Origin: an uncultured Bacilli bacterium
GTDB taxonomy: Bacteria; Bacillota_I; Bacilli_A; RF39; UBA660
Assembly (NCBI GenBank): GCA_934096125.1
Contig: CAKOLB010000002.1
Coordinates: forward strand, 1 to 64,000
DNA length: 64,000 nucleotides
Reading direction: 5' to 3'
A program made the translations under genes and the position numbers. The first letter of the stretch is position 1; each line of letters begins with the position of its first letter. The notes under the pieces are model-generated. The model made no database searches. It was not told where the DNA came from and saw only the letters and a program-made list of their open reading frames with translations. Shown piece by piece: positions 56,319-64,000 of this stretch.

Positions 56319-57275
56319 CTAGCTATAGATAAGATAAGTGTAATAAATAATTAGAAGAGCTAAGAATATACAGCCATGGACTTTGGTTATTTTTTTCTTT
56401 TTTAGAGCAAAAAAACATAATAAAGTAGCACTTAATAGCATTAAAAGAATATCTACTCCACTTATGTTTATATTGGTTACTTCTTTAATGAAGGTTATGG
56501 GAAAACCAAGGACTACGCCGATATTAAAGATATTTGAACCGATGACATTACCAATAGCTATATCAAACTCACCCTTTTTGGTTGCTGTTAAAGATGTAAT
56601 AAGCTCAGGAAGACTTGTTCCAAAGGCGACAATTGTAAGACCGATAACTTTTTCGTTAATACCGATTTTTCCAGCTAGATAGATACTGGCATCGACAACG
56701 AAATTGCTACCAATTATGACGGCGACAAGACCAAACAAGGCATAAAGTATTGATTTCAAAAGGGGCAAGCATTCCTCTTCATCTAAAGCATTATTATCTT
56801 TTTCTTTGGAAAGATTAATTAAATACCATATAAATATGCCAAAGAAAGCGAGAATGATGAAGCCATCAAGGCGAGTTAAATCATTAACTACTGCTCCTTT
56901 TATAAGTTTATCAGACATTAAAATAACAAAAAGAAAAGTAATGCCAAGTAAAATGGGCAGTTCTTTTTGAACTGTTGTTTTTTTTACCACTAAAGGATGA
57001 ATTAAAGAACAGGCCCCAATAATTAAAAAGATATTTAAGATATTTGAGCCAATGACATTACCTAAAGCAATATCGTTACTACCGGCAAGTAAAGCCTTGA
57101 TGCTAACTGCCATCTCGGGAGCACTGGTTCCAAAAGCAACAACTGTAAGACCAATTAAAAGTTTTGAGACATTAAAGTTTCTAGCAATATTAGCTGAGCC
57201 ATCAACAAAGACATCTGCCCCCTTAATTAAGAGTACAAACCCTAATAATAAAATTCCAAAATATATAAGTAACAT
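56319..57275 (-). CDS. Na+/Ca2+ exchanger-family cation antiporter (YrbG-like)
   Basis: A membrane transporter of 318 residues with about ten segments. The two inverted alpha-repeats are visible: VVAFGTSAPEMAVSIKAL with GNVIGSNILNI, and IVAFGTSLPELITSLTA with GNVIGSNIFNIG. The central loop is acidic (DEEECLP). It probably exports Ca2+ in exchange for Na+ or H+. It is convergent with the AbiEi-like gene, only 2 bases apart. Confidence 0.9.
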   Translation of the reverse strand: MLLIYFGILLLGFVLLIKGADVFVDGSANIARNFNVSKLLIGLTVVAFGTSAPEMAVSIKALLAGSNDIALGNVIGSNILNIFLIIGACSLIHPLVVKKTTVQKELPILLGITFLFVILMSDKLIKGAVVNDLTRLDGFIILAFFGIFIWYLINLSKEKDNNALDEEECLPLLKSILYALFGLVAVIIGSNFVVDASIYLAGKIGINEKVIGLTIVAFGTSLPELITSLTATKKGEFDIAIGNVIGSNIFNIGVVLGFPITFIKEVTNINISGVDILLMLLSATLLCFFALKKKKITKVHGCIFLALLIIYYTYLIYS

Positions 57276-57386
57276 AAAAAAACCACAACCTCTAATATGA
57301 GCATATCATAGATAATTACAAAGATAAACATGTTTTGGATGAAAAAAAATAATTATACATTAAGTATAACTATTAGCTAATATATT

Positions 57387-57463
57387 TGGCGTCCTCGAGA
57401 AGAGTCGAACTTCCGACCTATTGCTTAGGAGGCAACCGCTCTATCCTACTGAGCTACGAGGAC
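57387..57463 (-). tRNA. tRNA-Arg, anticodon CCT
   Basis: The acceptor stem GTCCTCG/CGAGGAC, D-arm GCTC...GAGC and anticodon stem GTTGC/GCAAT are all paired. Loop CTCCTAA holds anticodon CCT. The T-loop is TTCGACT, and CCA is encoded. It reads AGG. Confidence 0.95.
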
Positions 57464-57528
57464 AAGAAATACAAGTTAATTATAGCATATTTTTTTTAAA
57501 GTGCCTAGGCTTTTTTCAAAACATTTGT

Positions 57529-57557
57529 TTGACTTTTGGTAAATACTAGTTTAAAAT
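57529..57557 (+). promoter_or_regulatory. Promoter of lexA
   Basis: TTGACT (57529-57534) and TAAAAT (57552-57557) are 17 bases apart. No clear Bacilli SOS box (CGAAC-N4-GTTCG) is visible, so autoregulation is not shown by sequence. Confidence 0.6.
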
Positions 57558-57583
57558 AAGGGTAATTAAGAAGGATGGTATTT

Positions 57584-58213
57584 ATGGAGATGGAGAAAAA
57601 GCAATTAACGAAAAGACAAAGTGAAATATTAACTTTTATTAAAAAATATATTGCAAGGCATGGTTATCCTCCGGCAATTAGGGAAATTTGCTCAGGAGTT
57701 GGGTTAAGTAGTCCTGCTACAGTCTTTGTTCATGTTAAAAATTTAGAGAATTTAGGTTATATTAAATCAACAAATAATAAATTTAGAACACTAGAACTTT
57801 TGGTTGATAATGAATATGCCGAAAAGAATGAAGAGATTGTTAAAGTTCCTTTGCTAGGAAAAATTACAGCAGGCTGTCCTATTACAGCGATTGAAAACCC
57901 TGGAGAATATTTTGATGTTCCCTCTTATATGGTTCCTAAAAATTCCGAAGTGTTTACCTTACACGTTAGTGGTGAGTCAATGATTAACAAGGGGATTTAT
58001 GATGATGATTATGTAATTGTGAAAAGAACTCATAATGCTAAAAATGGTGATATAGTTGTTGCCATGACTGATGAAAATGAAGTTACTCTGAAAACATTTT
58101 ACAAAGAAAGCAATCATATTAGATTACAACCTGAAAATGATACGATGGCTCCTTTAATCTTTGATAATATAACTATTTTGGGAACCGCTGTTGGCCTTTA
58201 CCGAAAATTTTAA
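57584..58213 (+). CDS. lexA: SOS repressor LexA
   Basis: The product has 209 residues. The N-terminal winged helix has RQSEILTFIKKYIARHGYPP and GLSSPATVFVHV. The autocleavage site is Ala96-Gly97 (ITAGCP), with the dyad Ser132 (SGESM) and Lys170 (TLKTF). The start is ATG 57584, nine bases after AGAAGG; the earlier in-frame ATG directly abuts that site. RecA filaments trigger cleavage and derepress repair genes. Its nearness to tkt-sirA-yneF echoes the B. subtilis lexA region. Confidence 0.95.
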   Translation: MEMEKKQLTKRQSEILTFIKKYIARHGYPPAIREICSGVGLSSPATVFVHVKNLENLGYIKSTNNKFRTLELLVDNEYAEKNEEIVKVPLLGKITAGCPITAIENPGEYFDVPSYMVPKNSEVFTLHVSGESMINKGIYDDDYVIVKRTHNAKNGDIVVAMTDENEVTLKTFYKESNHIRLQPENDTMAPLIFDNITILGTAVGLYRKF

Positions 58214-58255
58214 AAAGATATTAAGATTTTTTTCAAGTTCTTAACATCTTTTTTT
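58214..58255 (+). terminator. Terminator of lexA
   Basis: AAAGATATTAAGA and TCTTAACATCTTT pair with one mismatch. Six T follow on the plus strand. Confidence 0.7.
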
Positions 58256-58547
58256 ATATGTAATTTTCTCAATATATTCTCTGATTTTTAGGGTTTTTCA
58301 CAAAATTCCAGCAATTTTGAACATTATTACATATTTTCCCCATTTAAGAATTTATAGATGACTACTTTTGCAATAAAAACTTCAATTTTTGATTTTTATT
58401 TTATTTTTTTGCGTTTTTTTGGGTAATTTAAGCAAATAAAAAGCATATTTTTTATTAATTATGTTTGTTTCGCATCCCCAAAACTAACTCTTGATAAAAG
58501 CACAATTTTTATCAAAAATTCTCAATTAAGTGAACAACCATATAAAA
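58256..58547. other. Gene-free A+T-rich spacer
   Basis: About 290 bases between the lexA and rhomboid terminators are dominated by T and A runs. No start with a ribosome site, tRNA or conserved RNA is recognised. A weak hairpin (TTGATAAA with TTTATCAA, about 58491-58514) is the only structure seen. Confidence 0.4.
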
Positions 58548-58571
58548 ACTAGATAAATTTATTTACCTAGT
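58548..58571 (-). terminator. Terminator of the rhomboid gene
   Basis: ACTAGATAAA and TTTACCTAGT pair with one G-T or mismatched position. On the minus strand TTTTTATA follows. It abuts the stop codon. Confidence 0.7.
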
Positions 58572-59732
58572 CTACTTAACAAAAAATACAACGTAACTTA
58601 AGAAAAGCAAGTAAAGAGCCATAACAATGCAACCATTAATCATATCTCTTTTAGCACTTTTTCCCTCAATACCAACAGCCATAGAGGCTAAATATCCTCC
58701 TATTAAACCGCCAACATGAGCAGCATTATCAATTCCACTGACGGAAAAGCCGATAAGTAAGTTTAAAAGAATAATAGGAATGATTTGGTTTTTAATAGCA
58801 CCACTTAAATATAAACGATAGTGATAACCAAAATATAGTAAAGCACCCATAAGTCCAAATAAAGCTCCACTCGCTCCAACTGAAACAATATTACTACTTG
58901 CAAATACTAAAGATAATAAACTACCACTTATTGCACTAATAATGTAAATAAAGGTAAACTTCCACCGGCCAATATAAGTTTCCACTTGAGAACCAATAAT
59001 AATTAAAGAATACATATTAACAAGCAAATGAAGTAGTCCGGCATGAAGAAAAGCACATGTTAGAAGTCGCCATATCTCTCCATTTTGAACAAGCATTAAG
59101 TTATTTGCTCCTAAAGATGCTAAACTAGATGCATCAAATGCAAAGATATTACCACTTTTGATACAAGAAATAAAATACATTATAAGACAAATAGCAATAA
59201 TTATTTTAGTAAAAATTATCTTTTTGGGAGAAAAAACCTTAGCAAACAATTTATTATTATTTTCAGTCTTCTTATTTATATCATTTGTGACATTAATAAT
59301 AAGTTCTAATCCATCATCGGATTCAATAAGTTCATTTTTAATGTCGGGAAAAACTTCCACGATACTTGGACACTTCTTTATCTCTTTAAAACTATCAGCT
59401 TTAATCGTTTGAATATATTTATCACTTGGAGTATCCACCCTATTACTCATATCTAAGCATATATTTAAAGCATTAACTTTGAGAGATAAAGTTTTTTTCT
59501 TAATCTGTTTCATTATCTGTCTCATCTTAAATAAATCAAATTTGCACTGTTCTTCATTAATAATAGAGTTATTACTAATACGAATGATTTTATATGGGCC
59601 TTCCAAATTTTCTAGCCATATTTCATCTTTTATCCCTTGAACATGCACGGGAGCATAGTTTTTTTTTGTCACAAAATAATGTACTAGACTCATCATTATT
59701 TGGTCATTTTTTCTTATCATTACTGATGCCAT
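58572..59732 (-). CDS. Rhomboid intramembrane serine protease (GluP/YqgP-like)
   Basis: The product has 386 residues. A soluble N-terminal domain of about 165 residues precedes six or seven membrane segments (about 175-385). The catalytic Ser is in GASGALFG and the His in NAAHVGGLIGGY. GEIWRLLTCAFLHAGLLHLL is the conserved outer-loop segment. The architecture matches B. subtilis YqgP/GluP, which degrades membrane transporters. The ATG at 59732 has AAGGAGAG. Monocistronic. Confidence 0.9.
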   Translation of the reverse strand: MASVMIRKNDQIMMSLVHYFVTKKNYAPVHVQGIKDEIWLENLEGPYKIIRISNNSIINEEQCKFDLFKMRQIMKQIKKKTLSLKVNALNICLDMSNRVDTPSDKYIQTIKADSFKEIKKCPSIVEVFPDIKNELIESDDGLELIINVTNDINKKTENNNKLFAKVFSPKKIIFTKIIIAICLIMYFISCIKSGNIFAFDASSLASLGANNLMLVQNGEIWRLLTCAFLHAGLLHLLVNMYSLIIIGSQVETYIGRWKFTFIYIISAISGSLLSLVFASSNIVSVGASGALFGLMGALLYFGYHYRLYLSGAIKNQIIPIILLNLLIGFSVSGIDNAAHVGGLIGGYLASMAVGIEGKSAKRDMINGCIVMALYLLFLSYVVFFVK

Positions 59733-59797
59733 TTATCTCTCTCCTTGTTCTATTATTTTACACTAAAACATATCTTTAGTAAAGAGGTGACGAAATC

Positions 59798-60112
59798 TTG
59801 CTTACATACTTATTTTATATTTTGTCTTTGTCTTTAATTGTCATTATCCTTTTGAAAATTAACAGTTTTCATCTTTTTGATATGCCTTTAGTTTTTTCAG
59901 TCGCAACTAACTACTTACTTAACTTCTCAACTTCTCTTTTTGCCTTTTATTTTCATAACTACTTATTTGCTTTTGTCAGCAGCATTATGCTTCTAGGCTT
60001 TACAATTTTACTCATATATGATTTTAAAAGAATACTTGGTTATATTCCTGTTTTAGCTTTGCCTTACTTACTTTTTAATATTTATACGTTAATTAATCTA
60101 CTTTTCATCTAA
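59798..60112 (+). CDS. Small multi-span membrane protein, unknown
   Basis: The product has 104 residues with three to four hydrophobic segments and few charges. The start is TTG 59798 behind a good GAGGTGA site. Its last 15 bases overlap the end of convergent rluD. No family is recognised. Confidence 0.45.
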   Translation: MLTYLFYILSLSLIVIILLKINSFHLFDMPLVFSVATNYLLNFSTSLFAFYFHNYLFAFVSSIMLLGFTILLIYDFKRILGYIPVLALPYLLFNIYTLINLLFI

Positions 60113-60982
60113 CTCATCTAATGTTTTTTGAAACTCACTTGGAACATTTCTTTGAAAATCAAGGACTTTATTTGTGATGGGATGAACAAAGTGGATGTGA
60201 TAAGAATGAAGATACTGGCCAAAGCTAGTGGCATTTTTATTTCCATATACTGGGTCATTATGGACAGGATAACCAGTGTAAGCAAGATGAACTCTAATTT
60301 GATGAGTACGCCCTGTTTCTAAAGATAACTTTACAAGCGTATTTTCTTTATATTTTTTTATTACTTCAACATGAGTGATAGCTTTTTTGCCACCTGCTAT
60401 TATATCCATTTTATCAAATCTTGATTTACTACGGCCAATTGGCGCATCAATCACAGCTTTCTCTTGTGGAAATACTCCATCTAACAAAGCAATATATTCT
60501 CTTTTTACTTCCTTATTTTTAAACATTTCGGTTAAAGCTTCATGACACTTATCATCTTTAGATACTACCATAAGGCCACTTGTATCTTTATCAAGGCGGT
60601 GGACAATCCCAGGCCGAAAACTTACCTTACCTCCTAAACTTTGAGTGTAGTTTAAAAGGCCATTAACTAAAGTATTAGTGTAGTTGCCGGCGCCAGGATG
60701 AACAACAAGACCACTTGGCTTATTAATAATCATAAGATACTCATCTTCATAAACGATATCTAAATCCATGGGAGTAGCTTCTAAAGTACACTCTTTAATG
60801 AAGCCATCTTTAATAGATATTTCATCACCTAGTTTTACTTTATAACTTGGTTTTACTTTCTTTTCATTTAAAGTTATAAAACCTTCTTCAATCATCTTGG
60901 TAATATTTTCCCGGCTTATATCTGTTTTATTACTTAAATACTTATCAATTCGGATATTTTCCGCATTACTTACTATGTTCAT
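60098..60982 (-). CDS. RluD-family pseudouridine synthase (YlyB-like)
   Basis: The product has 294 residues. An N-terminal S4 RNA-binding domain (RIDKYLSNKTDISREN) precedes the synthase domain. The catalytic Asp is in RPGIVHRLDKDTSGLMVV, and LETGRTHQIRVHLAYTGYPV follows. It probably modifies 23S rRNA helix 69. It overlaps lspA by 17 bases, the same pairing as lspA-ylyB in B. subtilis. Confidence 0.9.
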   Translation of the reverse strand: MNIVSNAENIRIDKYLSNKTDISRENITKMIEEGFITLNEKKVKPSYKVKLGDEISIKDGFIKECTLEATPMDLDIVYEDEYLMIINKPSGLVVHPGAGNYTNTLVNGLLNYTQSLGGKVSFRPGIVHRLDKDTSGLMVVSKDDKCHEALTEMFKNKEVKREYIALLDGVFPQEKAVIDAPIGRSKSRFDKMDIIAGGKKAITHVEVIKKYKENTLVKLSLETGRTHQIRVHLAYTGYPVHNDPVYGNKNATSFGQYLHSYHIHFVHPITNKVLDFQRNVPSEFQKTLDELDEK

Positions 60983-61427
60983 GATGCTCCTTTCTTAGAT
61001 ACACTATAATAATTAAAATAACTCCAAGCACTAAAGAGATATCAGCAATGTTAAAGATGGGAAACTCATATGAACCAATATTTACTTTGAAATAATCAAT
61101 AACATAGCCAAATCTTATTCTATCGAGTAAATTACCAAATAAGCCTCCATAAATAAGGCCGAAAGCATATGGTGATATTTTATCAGAAAATTCTTTTTGG
61201 TAAAACAATAAAATAAGAAAGGCAATTAAAGAGATAACTATTAAAATAAAGGTGTGATTACTAAGGATGCTCCAAGCTGCTCCAGTGTTATATACTTTAT
61301 TTAAATAAAATACTTTAGGAATAATTTTCTTTAAAGCATTATATGCCATAGTCTTATCTATTATTTGTTTTACGACAAAATCGAGTAAAAAAATGCTTAA
61401 AGCTATAAATATACTTTTTCTTTTCAT
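60966..61427 (-). CDS. lspA: Lipoprotein signal peptidase II
   Basis: A membrane aspartic peptidase of 153 residues with four segments. The catalytic Asp pair sits in GNLLDRIRFGYVIDYF and FNIADISLVLG. YNTGAAWSIL is the conserved Asn-containing block. It removes signal peptides from prolipoproteins. It is translated together with rluD through a 17-base overlap. Confidence 0.93.
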   Translation of the reverse strand: MKRKSIFIALSIFLLDFVVKQIIDKTMAYNALKKIIPKVFYLNKVYNTGAAWSILSNHTFILIVISLIAFLILLFYQKEFSDKISPYAFGLIYGGLFGNLLDRIRFGYVIDYFKVNIGSYEFPIFNIADISLVLGVILIIIVYLRKEHHEHSK

Positions 61428-61448
61428 GTATTTATATTACCATAACTT

Positions 61449-61670
61449 TTATTTATTTACCAGTATACAGTCAGTGCCAATCTTTGTTATATCACTGTAG
61501 GCAAAAGTAATTTCGCTGCTACTAAGCATTTTACGAAATATTTTTTTATTCTCGGCGATAAATTTAACTACTTTTCCATCATGACTTACCTCTACATCAA
61601 CAATTTTACCAAGATTTTGCCCAGTTGTTACACTTATTATATCTTTTGTTTGCATTTCGCTTAAATACAT
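61449..61670 (-). CDS. YlmC/YmxH-family PRC-barrel protein
   Basis: The product has 73 residues of the small PRC-barrel family seen near sporulation sigma genes in Firmicutes. MYLSEMQTKDIISVTTGQNL and GKIVDVEVSHDGKV are typical. In B. subtilis ylmC lies close to sigE-sigG; here sigG begins about 2 kb to the right, with a RloA/RloB pair in between. The exact role is unknown. Confidence 0.8.
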   Translation of the reverse strand: MYLSEMQTKDIISVTTGQNLGKIVDVEVSHDGKVVKFIAENKKIFRKMLSSSEITFAYSDITKIGTDCILVNK

Positions 61671-61750
61671 GTTATCACCATTAAATTATATGATTAGTCA
61701 TCTTACTTTACTTATACAGAAAAATTTTAAGCAAGAAATAAGTAAGATTT

Positions 61751-61780
61751 AAGCAAGATAATTTTTTAGTTATCTTGCTT
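61751..61780. other. Stem-loop at the end of the RloB-like gene
   Basis: Eleven-base perfect arms AAGCAAGATAA and TTATCTTGCTT enclose eight bases and overlap the RloB stop. No real T-run follows on either strand, so it may be an mRNA end-stabiliser or a weak terminator. Confidence 0.45.
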
Positions 61781-62381
61781 ATTGTTGAAATTTTTCGATT
61801 GTATCTAGGATTTTGTATATACTGGTATGGGGATTAAAGCTTAATAAATCTTCTTTATCTTTAATAATTCTTTCTTCAAGAGCTTTAGCTATATCTCTGG
61901 CACTATCTACATGACAACTAATTATTTTATACATGTCCATACCCTCAGTATACACACCATTTAAATTTTGTAATTCTCTTTTTACGTCTTTGCTCGATTG
62001 AAACTTTAATTTATTGCTACGATAATGCATTATATACCATATTTCAAAAGTTGGTGCAGAAGTAATTATTTCTATACTATTATCAATACACTTTTGTTTT
62101 ATCTCTCTTATTTCTCTTATTCGTTTTTCATCTAAATCCGTATCTATTACAAGAAATATTTGGCATGTATCTTCTGATTTTATATCCTCATTATCGATAT
62201 ATTTTAGTAAATCATTTAACATGCCTTTAGGGTCAGTGCTATTGCCTGTTGAAAATTGTATTCTAAGACTCCGACTACTATAATTACGAAAATAGTAATA
62301 TTCTGAAGATTTTTTTCCACCTTCCGAACAAATTACAATTAATGGTTTCTTCGCACTTTTCCTTAAGCTTCTTCTAGCCAT
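61779..62381 (-). CDS. RloB-family protein (TOPRIM-like), defence pair with RloA
   Basis: The product has 200 residues. The RloB pattern is visible: a basic start, VICSEGGKKSSEYYYF with the conserved Glu, FLVIDTDLDE with the acidic DxD pair, and APTFEIWYIMHY. RloB proteins occur beside an AAA ATPase in abortive-infection loci such as AbiL. It overlaps the ATPase gene by 19 bases, so the two are coupled. The target of the presumed nuclease is unknown. Confidence 0.75.
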   Translation of the reverse strand: MARRSLRKSAKKPLIVICSEGGKKSSEYYYFRNYSSRSLRIQFSTGNSTDPKGMLNDLLKYIDNEDIKSEDTCQIFLVIDTDLDEKRIREIREIKQKCIDNSIEIITSAPTFEIWYIMHYRSNKLKFQSSKDVKRELQNLNGVYTEGMDMYKIISCHVDSARDIAKALEERIIKDKEDLLSFNPHTSIYKILDTIEKFQQ

Positions 62382-63628
62382 AAATCAGTATCTTTGATAA
62401 ATGGAATAGCTCCATAGCGACCATTTATATAACCTTTTTGAATATTTTCATCTTTTCGAACAGAAAACGAATCTAAGGGATATAAGTCTGAAACTCCTGT
62501 AGATGGATTTTTCTCCGTGAACCATATTTGGTCTCTTCTTAATAGTTCCAAATTGAGTAAATTAGTGGCATGGGTTGTAAATATAAGCTGACTGCTTGCT
62601 TTATTTATATCTTTGTTATTAAATAATTTAACTATAAATTCTACTAAGGCTGGATGCATACTTTTTTCAAGCTCATCTACTACAATTACTTTTGTAGTTT
62701 CAAATGCTCTTTTTAAAAAGGGAGCAAAAGCAAATAGTACTTTGGTGCCAGATGATTCATCGCTAAGATTAAGTTTATATGTTTGCTTGCTATTGTTATC
62801 AATTATAACTTCATGTTCTAGCTCTATATTAATATTTTTAACTTTATATGTTCCCCGAGGATTTATAAGTGGAGATGCTAGCATATTAGCTACAGTACTA
62901 TCCATTTCTTTTTCTTCATAATCCACAGTTATATCTTTAATAAGAATATCCGCTTCTTTTAATAGTTTTAACGCAAATTTTTTTAAGTCCTCATCGCTAC
63001 CATATGCTCTTAAATCACTACTAGCAATACTTTCAAATGAATTATAAGTATCTATACTGTTTGCAAACCATAAATAAACATCTTTTGTTTTGTCGTAGTT
63101 CCAAGTAGTTGCAGTTGATAAAAATAGCTTATTTTCCGTATTTTTGATAGCTATTGGTTCTAATTTATTTTTATCACTATTAAATTCATAATTATTAGTA
63201 TTAGTTCTTCTAAAGATATTAGTAGGTTTTTGTGAATAATAAGCGTCAAGGACTTCATCATAAACTTTCTTTGTATCCGCATTAAAGAAATAACGATATT
63301 TAACTCCATTTATAAGAAATATAAATTCAAATTCACTTGGTTCATTCTTGCTGTTATCATCCAGTAAGAAAGGCTTTACTAAATCAATTTTTTCTCCAAA
63401 AGATATAATATTAGAATTTCTAACCATTAATATGGCGCATGTAAGAGCTTTTAACAAGTTTGATTTACCTGATGCATTTGCTCCATATATTGCCGCATTT
63501 TTAAGTAGTTCAAGATTATTAGTAAACACTATGTTTTCAAGATTTTCATCTCCAAGACCTTTTTCCATGGAAAGTGTTACTTTATTTTTAAAAGATAAAA
63601 AATTTTTAACACTAAATTCTATAAGCAT
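62363..63628 (-). CDS. RloA-like AAA (ABC-type) ATPase
   Basis: The product has 421 residues. Walker A is YGANASGKSNLL near residue 50, the signature-like LSDESSGTKVLF lies near 285, Walker B is VIVVDELEKSMHP, and the switch His is in LIFTTHATNLL. This is the OLD/RecF-like AAA_15/21 layout of RloA and AbiLi. It is encoded with RloB. The pair is probably a phage-defence system set in a sporulation gene neighbourhood. Confidence 0.8.
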   Translation of the reverse strand: MLIEFSVKNFLSFKNKVTLSMEKGLGDENLENIVFTNNLELLKNAAIYGANASGKSNLLKALTCAILMVRNSNIISFGEKIDLVKPFLLDDNSKNEPSEFEFIFLINGVKYRYFFNADTKKVYDEVLDAYYSQKPTNIFRRTNTNNYEFNSDKNKLEPIAIKNTENKLFLSTATTWNYDKTKDVYLWFANSIDTYNSFESIASSDLRAYGSDEDLKKFALKLLKEADILIKDITVDYEEKEMDSTVANMLASPLINPRGTYKVKNINIELEHEVIIDNNSKQTYKLNLSDESSGTKVLFAFAPFLKRAFETTKVIVVDELEKSMHPALVEFIVKLFNNKDINKASSQLIFTTHATNLLNLELLRRDQIWFTEKNPSTGVSDLYPLDSFSVRKDENIQKGYINGRYGAIPFIKDTDLWLEEA

Positions 63629-63745
63629 CTTTATCCCCTCCGGTAATTATTATACACTAAATTAGATAAAAATGTTATTATTTTTTTAATTTTTGCGTTT
63701 TTTTTGCAATTTTCACTAAAATAATTATATTTTTTTAAATTATTT

Positions 63746-64000
63746 TTATTTTATTAATTTTCTTACATTTTCTATAGCATTTTTTTCAATCCGTGATACT
63801 TGGGCTTGGCTTATACATAACTCACTTGCCAGTTCCATTTGGGTTTTCCCAATAATAAATCTTGATACCAAAATATTTCTTTCTCTTTCTTTAATGTGAA
63901 GTAAAGCCTTTCGAAGTGATATAATTGTATCTTTGTCTAAATCTTTATCCTTTTTATCAGCGATTTGGTCAAAAAGATATATGGTATCTCCCCCATCGTT
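63746..64000 (-). CDS. sigG: Sporulation sigma factor sigma-G (C-terminal part)
   Basis: The last 84 residues are inside the window and the gene continues past the right edge. YLFDQIADKKDKD matches the sigma-G linker almost exactly. Region 4 reads KTQMELASELCISQAQVSRI with EKNAIENVRKLIK. Sigma-F has a different linker, so sigma-G is favoured. It is the forespore late sigma factor; the ylmC homolog nearby supports the call. Confidence 0.88.
   Translation of the reverse strand, partial: NDGGDTIYLFDQIADKKDKDLDKDTIISLRKALLHIKERERNILVSRFIIGKTQMELASELCISQAQVSRIEKNAIENVRKLIK

Noticed and set aside
61751..61780. Strong intrinsic terminator after the RloB-like gene
   Set aside because: The stem is good, but no T-run follows it on either strand, so it is listed only as a stem-loop.
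1..64000. Mycoplasma genetic code (TGA as Trp)
   Set aside because: Several genes end at TGA and full-length core proteins read through without internal TGA, so the standard code applies.
1..64000. CRISPR array or replication origin
   Set aside because: No regularly spaced repeats and no DnaA-box cluster were seen.

Overview
The window is strongly A+T-rich DNA from a low-GC Bacillota, most likely a gut-type member of the Bacilli. It uses the standard genetic code: TGA works as a stop and full-length genes read through without it. Bacilli affinity is inferred from the tkt-sirA-yneF block with lexA close by, the lspA-rluD pair, rsmC-rpoB-rpoC, the ymfF/ymfH-type peptidase pair, a T-box on ileS and a CIRCE operator on clpB. 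Sporulation genes are scattered through the window: pro-sigma-K, CotE, a YjcZ-like small protein, SirA, a YlmC/YmxH protein and the end of sigma-G. The organism is therefore probably an endospore former.

Layout. 1-3.6 kb is accessory: a surface-protein fragment, an IS30-family remnant, an M3-like metallopeptidase and a decayed toxin-antitoxin pair. 3.6-21.6 kb is mostly core: tRNA-Arg(CCG), T-box-controlled ileS, a serpin, mutM-polA, two unusual tandem sigma factors, divergent sigK, an rpsP-khpA operon, CIRCE-controlled clpB, a DUF1848 gene, a membrane XRE regulator and cotE. 21.7-24.6 kb is an inserted two-gene module: a CbbQ/MoxR-type AAA+ ATPase and a phage-like partner. IS30 end sequence lies on its right side and a weaker match on its left. 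24.6-35.7 kb holds a HIT protein, a CapA-like enzyme, proS, rpoC, rpoB and rsmC.

35.9-40.7 kb is the most striking region, a tightly overlapping four-gene operon. It encodes a nucleotidyltransferase/aldo-keto reductase fusion, a radical SAM enzyme, a MccF/LdcA-like S66 peptidase apparently starting at ATT, and a stand-alone alanyl-tRNA-synthetase-like catalytic core. I read it as a candidate small-molecule biosynthesis and self-immunity cluster.

40.7-64 kb returns to core genes: a hydrolase-type Rel, HU, an FtsW/SpoVE protein, def, rpsD, paired M16 peptidases, a dGTPase-like protein, a SPASM radical SAM enzyme, yneF, sirA, tkt, a Na+/Ca2+ exchanger-like protein, tRNA-Arg(CCT), lexA, a rhomboid protease, rluD-lspA and ylmC. 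A RloB/RloA-type defence pair sits between ylmC and sigG.

Two sequence features predict natural antibiotic tolerance. RpoB carries Asp at the position of E. coli His526 (rifampicin site), and IleRS is of the eukaryote-like type 2 clade associated with mupirocin insensitivity.
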